Origin: Talpa occidentalis
Taxonomy: Eukaryota; Chordata; Mammalia; Eulipotyphla; Talpidae
Reading direction: 5' to 3'
NCBI RefSeq assembly: GCF_014898055.3
Contig: NW_023602073.1
Location: 80,952,678 to 81,016,677 of the forward strand
Length of the DNA: 64,000 nt
Position 1 is the first letter of the stretch, and each line of letters begins with the position of its first letter. Made by a program: the position numbers and the translations under genes. Below the pieces are notes generated by a model. It worked only from the letters and a program-made list of their open reading frames with translations. It made no database searches and was not told the DNA's origin. Shown here piece after piece: positions 62,831-64,000 of the stretch.

Positions 62831-63082
62831 ATTTGTACAATTGAAAAATGTGAATATTTTTAAGATTATTTATGCATACAATTGTGTTGCTTTACAAATC
62901 ATTTGTTTTCTAGAAGTCGTGCCTAATAAGGAAAAAATGGTAATATATCTTGCAATTATGAAATAAAACAAGTACACTCATTTTTGAAAGTAGGAAAAAT
63001 GTTTTCTTGACTTTAACACTAATAAATTTTCATATGAAGATATACTAAAGAAAATATGTGTAAAAAACAAGGACACTGTCTT

Positions 63083-63352
63083 TTTGTTTTTTTAAGATTT
63101 ATTTCTTTATTTATACAAGCACTGGGTACAGTCAGAAGAGCGGGAGGGTGAGAAAATTCACCAGAGCCAGAGCGGGGAACAGAACAGGCAGACCAACGAA
63201 ATACACTGCTGAGGGGAGCAGCGGGTGAGGCAGGAGAGGTCTGTCGCACCATGTGGGACCCTAACAGGCAGCCGGGGATTGAACCGGCGCTGTAGAGGCT
63301 GCGGGCAGCTTCACAGCCCAGCGCTCAACCACTGCACCACCAGGGGAGACCC
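63083..63352 (-). mobile_element. tRNA-derived SINE, type 1
   Basis: Reverse-oriented full-length copy with the exact 17-base TSD 'aacaaggacactgtctt' at 63066-63082 and 63353-63369. Confidence 0.95.
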
Positions 63353-63504
63353 AACAAGGACACTGTCTTGACAACTGCTTTATATAGCAACATAAGATTT
63401 GTTCTTGCAGGCTTTTCAGTGTAATACTGTTCCTAAAAGTGCAGAATCTGGACTCAGGATGACATGAGATGATTCCTAGTTTGGTCACCCATAGTTAGAA
63501 TTAT

Positions 63505-63660
63505 ATAAGCAAATTACTGAATCTCTCTGAGTCTCAGTTTACTAATTTGTGAGATAGTACTAAATACAATTGTTTAAAAAAGTATTTGAGAGAAATAAAT
63601 TAAATAATGTGTATAAGTACTTAGCAACAAATGTAAACATGTGAAGAAATCAAAAAAGAC
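63505..63660 (+). mobile_element. MIR-type SINE relic
   Basis: 'aagcaaattactgaatctct', 'ctgagtctcagtttactaat' and 'gtataagtacttagcaacaa' follow the MIR core. Confidence 0.68.
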
Positions 63661-63730
63661 AAGCTATCATTATTATTGACAGCCTTTGGTAAATGTAGAT
63701 ACCAGATAAATTTAGTTATTTTCAGGTTTC

Positions 63731-63888
63731 TGCCGGGGATCGAACTCGTGCTGCAGAGACTGTGGATTGCTTCATAGTGTGATGCTTAACCCCTTGCACC
63801 ACTAGGGAGGCCCTCTTTCACTTCTTTTTAAAATTTATTCCTGTGGGCCTCCCCTGGTGGCGCAGGCGGTTGAGCGCAGCGCCACCAG
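63731..63888 (+). repeat. Copy of the inverted-SINE junction at 61273-61424, ending in a hairpin
   Basis: These bases reproduce, over 152 bases without length change, the 5' part of the reverse SINE, its TSD 'ctctttcacttcttttt', the 13-base L1 stub 'aaaatttattcct' and the first 38 bases of the forward SINE. About eight or nine substitutions separate the copies. The copied text stops at about 63882. The 10-base inverted repeat 'ctggtggcgc'/'gcgccaccag' (63854-63863 and 63879-63888) spans the end. Confidence 0.93.
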
Positions 63889-64000
63889 TCTAAAACTCCT
63901 ATTAATAGGCAGCTTCTGAAATGGCTCCTGGTAATGGTAATTCCTGCTGCCTGGGATTCAGGTGTCTGTTTAGTTCCATGCTCTTGACCATGGAATGAAT

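Noticed and set aside
62550..62966. 138-codon ORF in the G+C-rich block
   Set aside because: It changes character midway, runs into AT-rich DNA, and overlaps an antisense ORF of similar length, so there is no coding evidence.

Overview
The window looks like noncoding DNA from a placental mammal. It is AT-rich, has no open reading frame longer than 164 codons, and is packed with interspersed repeats: LINE-1 pieces, L2/MIR-type relics, hAT-type DNA transposon relics (MER5A-like, MER20-like) and about 26 copies of one tRNA-derived SINE superfamily. That SINE has a head resembling 'ggcctccccggtggcgcagc', an internal B box near 'ggttcgatccc', a roughly 240-base body and an A-rich tail with AAATAAAT repeats. 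It is not Alu, B1/B2, CAN, ERE, VES or pig PRE as I know them. The head is loosely like the CHR-type SINEs of whales and ruminants. A laurasiatherian host (possibly a bat lineage such as horseshoe or leaf-nosed bats) is a low-confidence guess; the species cannot be named from sequence alone.

I found no protein-coding gene, exon, tRNA, rRNA or CRISPR array that I can support. The longest ORFs are frames read through SINEs. The only recognisable protein sequence is a 139-codon stretch of LINE-1 ORF2 reverse transcriptase, broken at both ends. The segment is best read as intergenic or deep intronic.

Layout: 1-2.1 kb holds nothing recognised; 2.1-9 kb is a SINE cluster with a MIR and a 3' L1; 9-17 kb holds L2/MIR relics, two SINEs and a patchwork of local duplications; 17-25 kb is mostly unannotated AT-rich DNA with an L1 3' end and one SINE; 25-31 kb has L2, a miniature SINE, a truncated SINE, tandem repeats and two type 3 SINEs; 31-43 kb has an antisense L1, a MER20-like element and three SINEs; 43-48.5 kb is an L1-rich block with a three-level nested insertion (old L1, twin-primed L1, SINE); 48.5-60 kb is sparse; 60-64 kb is an antisense L1 broken by three SINEs, followed by a rearranged copy of part of that block.

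The SINEs fall into three types by their 3' halves. Type 1 ends near 'gtacccagtgcttgta', is CpG-rich and looks youngest. Type 2 ends near 'ggttcttgtatgcatg'. Type 3 ends near 'ccagctcttgtatgca' and has the head 'ggcgcaaggggttaa'. Most copies have clear 10-17 base target-site duplications (TSDs), as expected for L1-driven retroposition. The most interesting structures are rearrangements: a mosaic at 15522-15864 built from two separate local donors, a 152-base copy of the centre of an inverted SINE pair ending in a short hairpin (63731-63888), and a pair of SINEs sharing an unusual transduced-looking tail.
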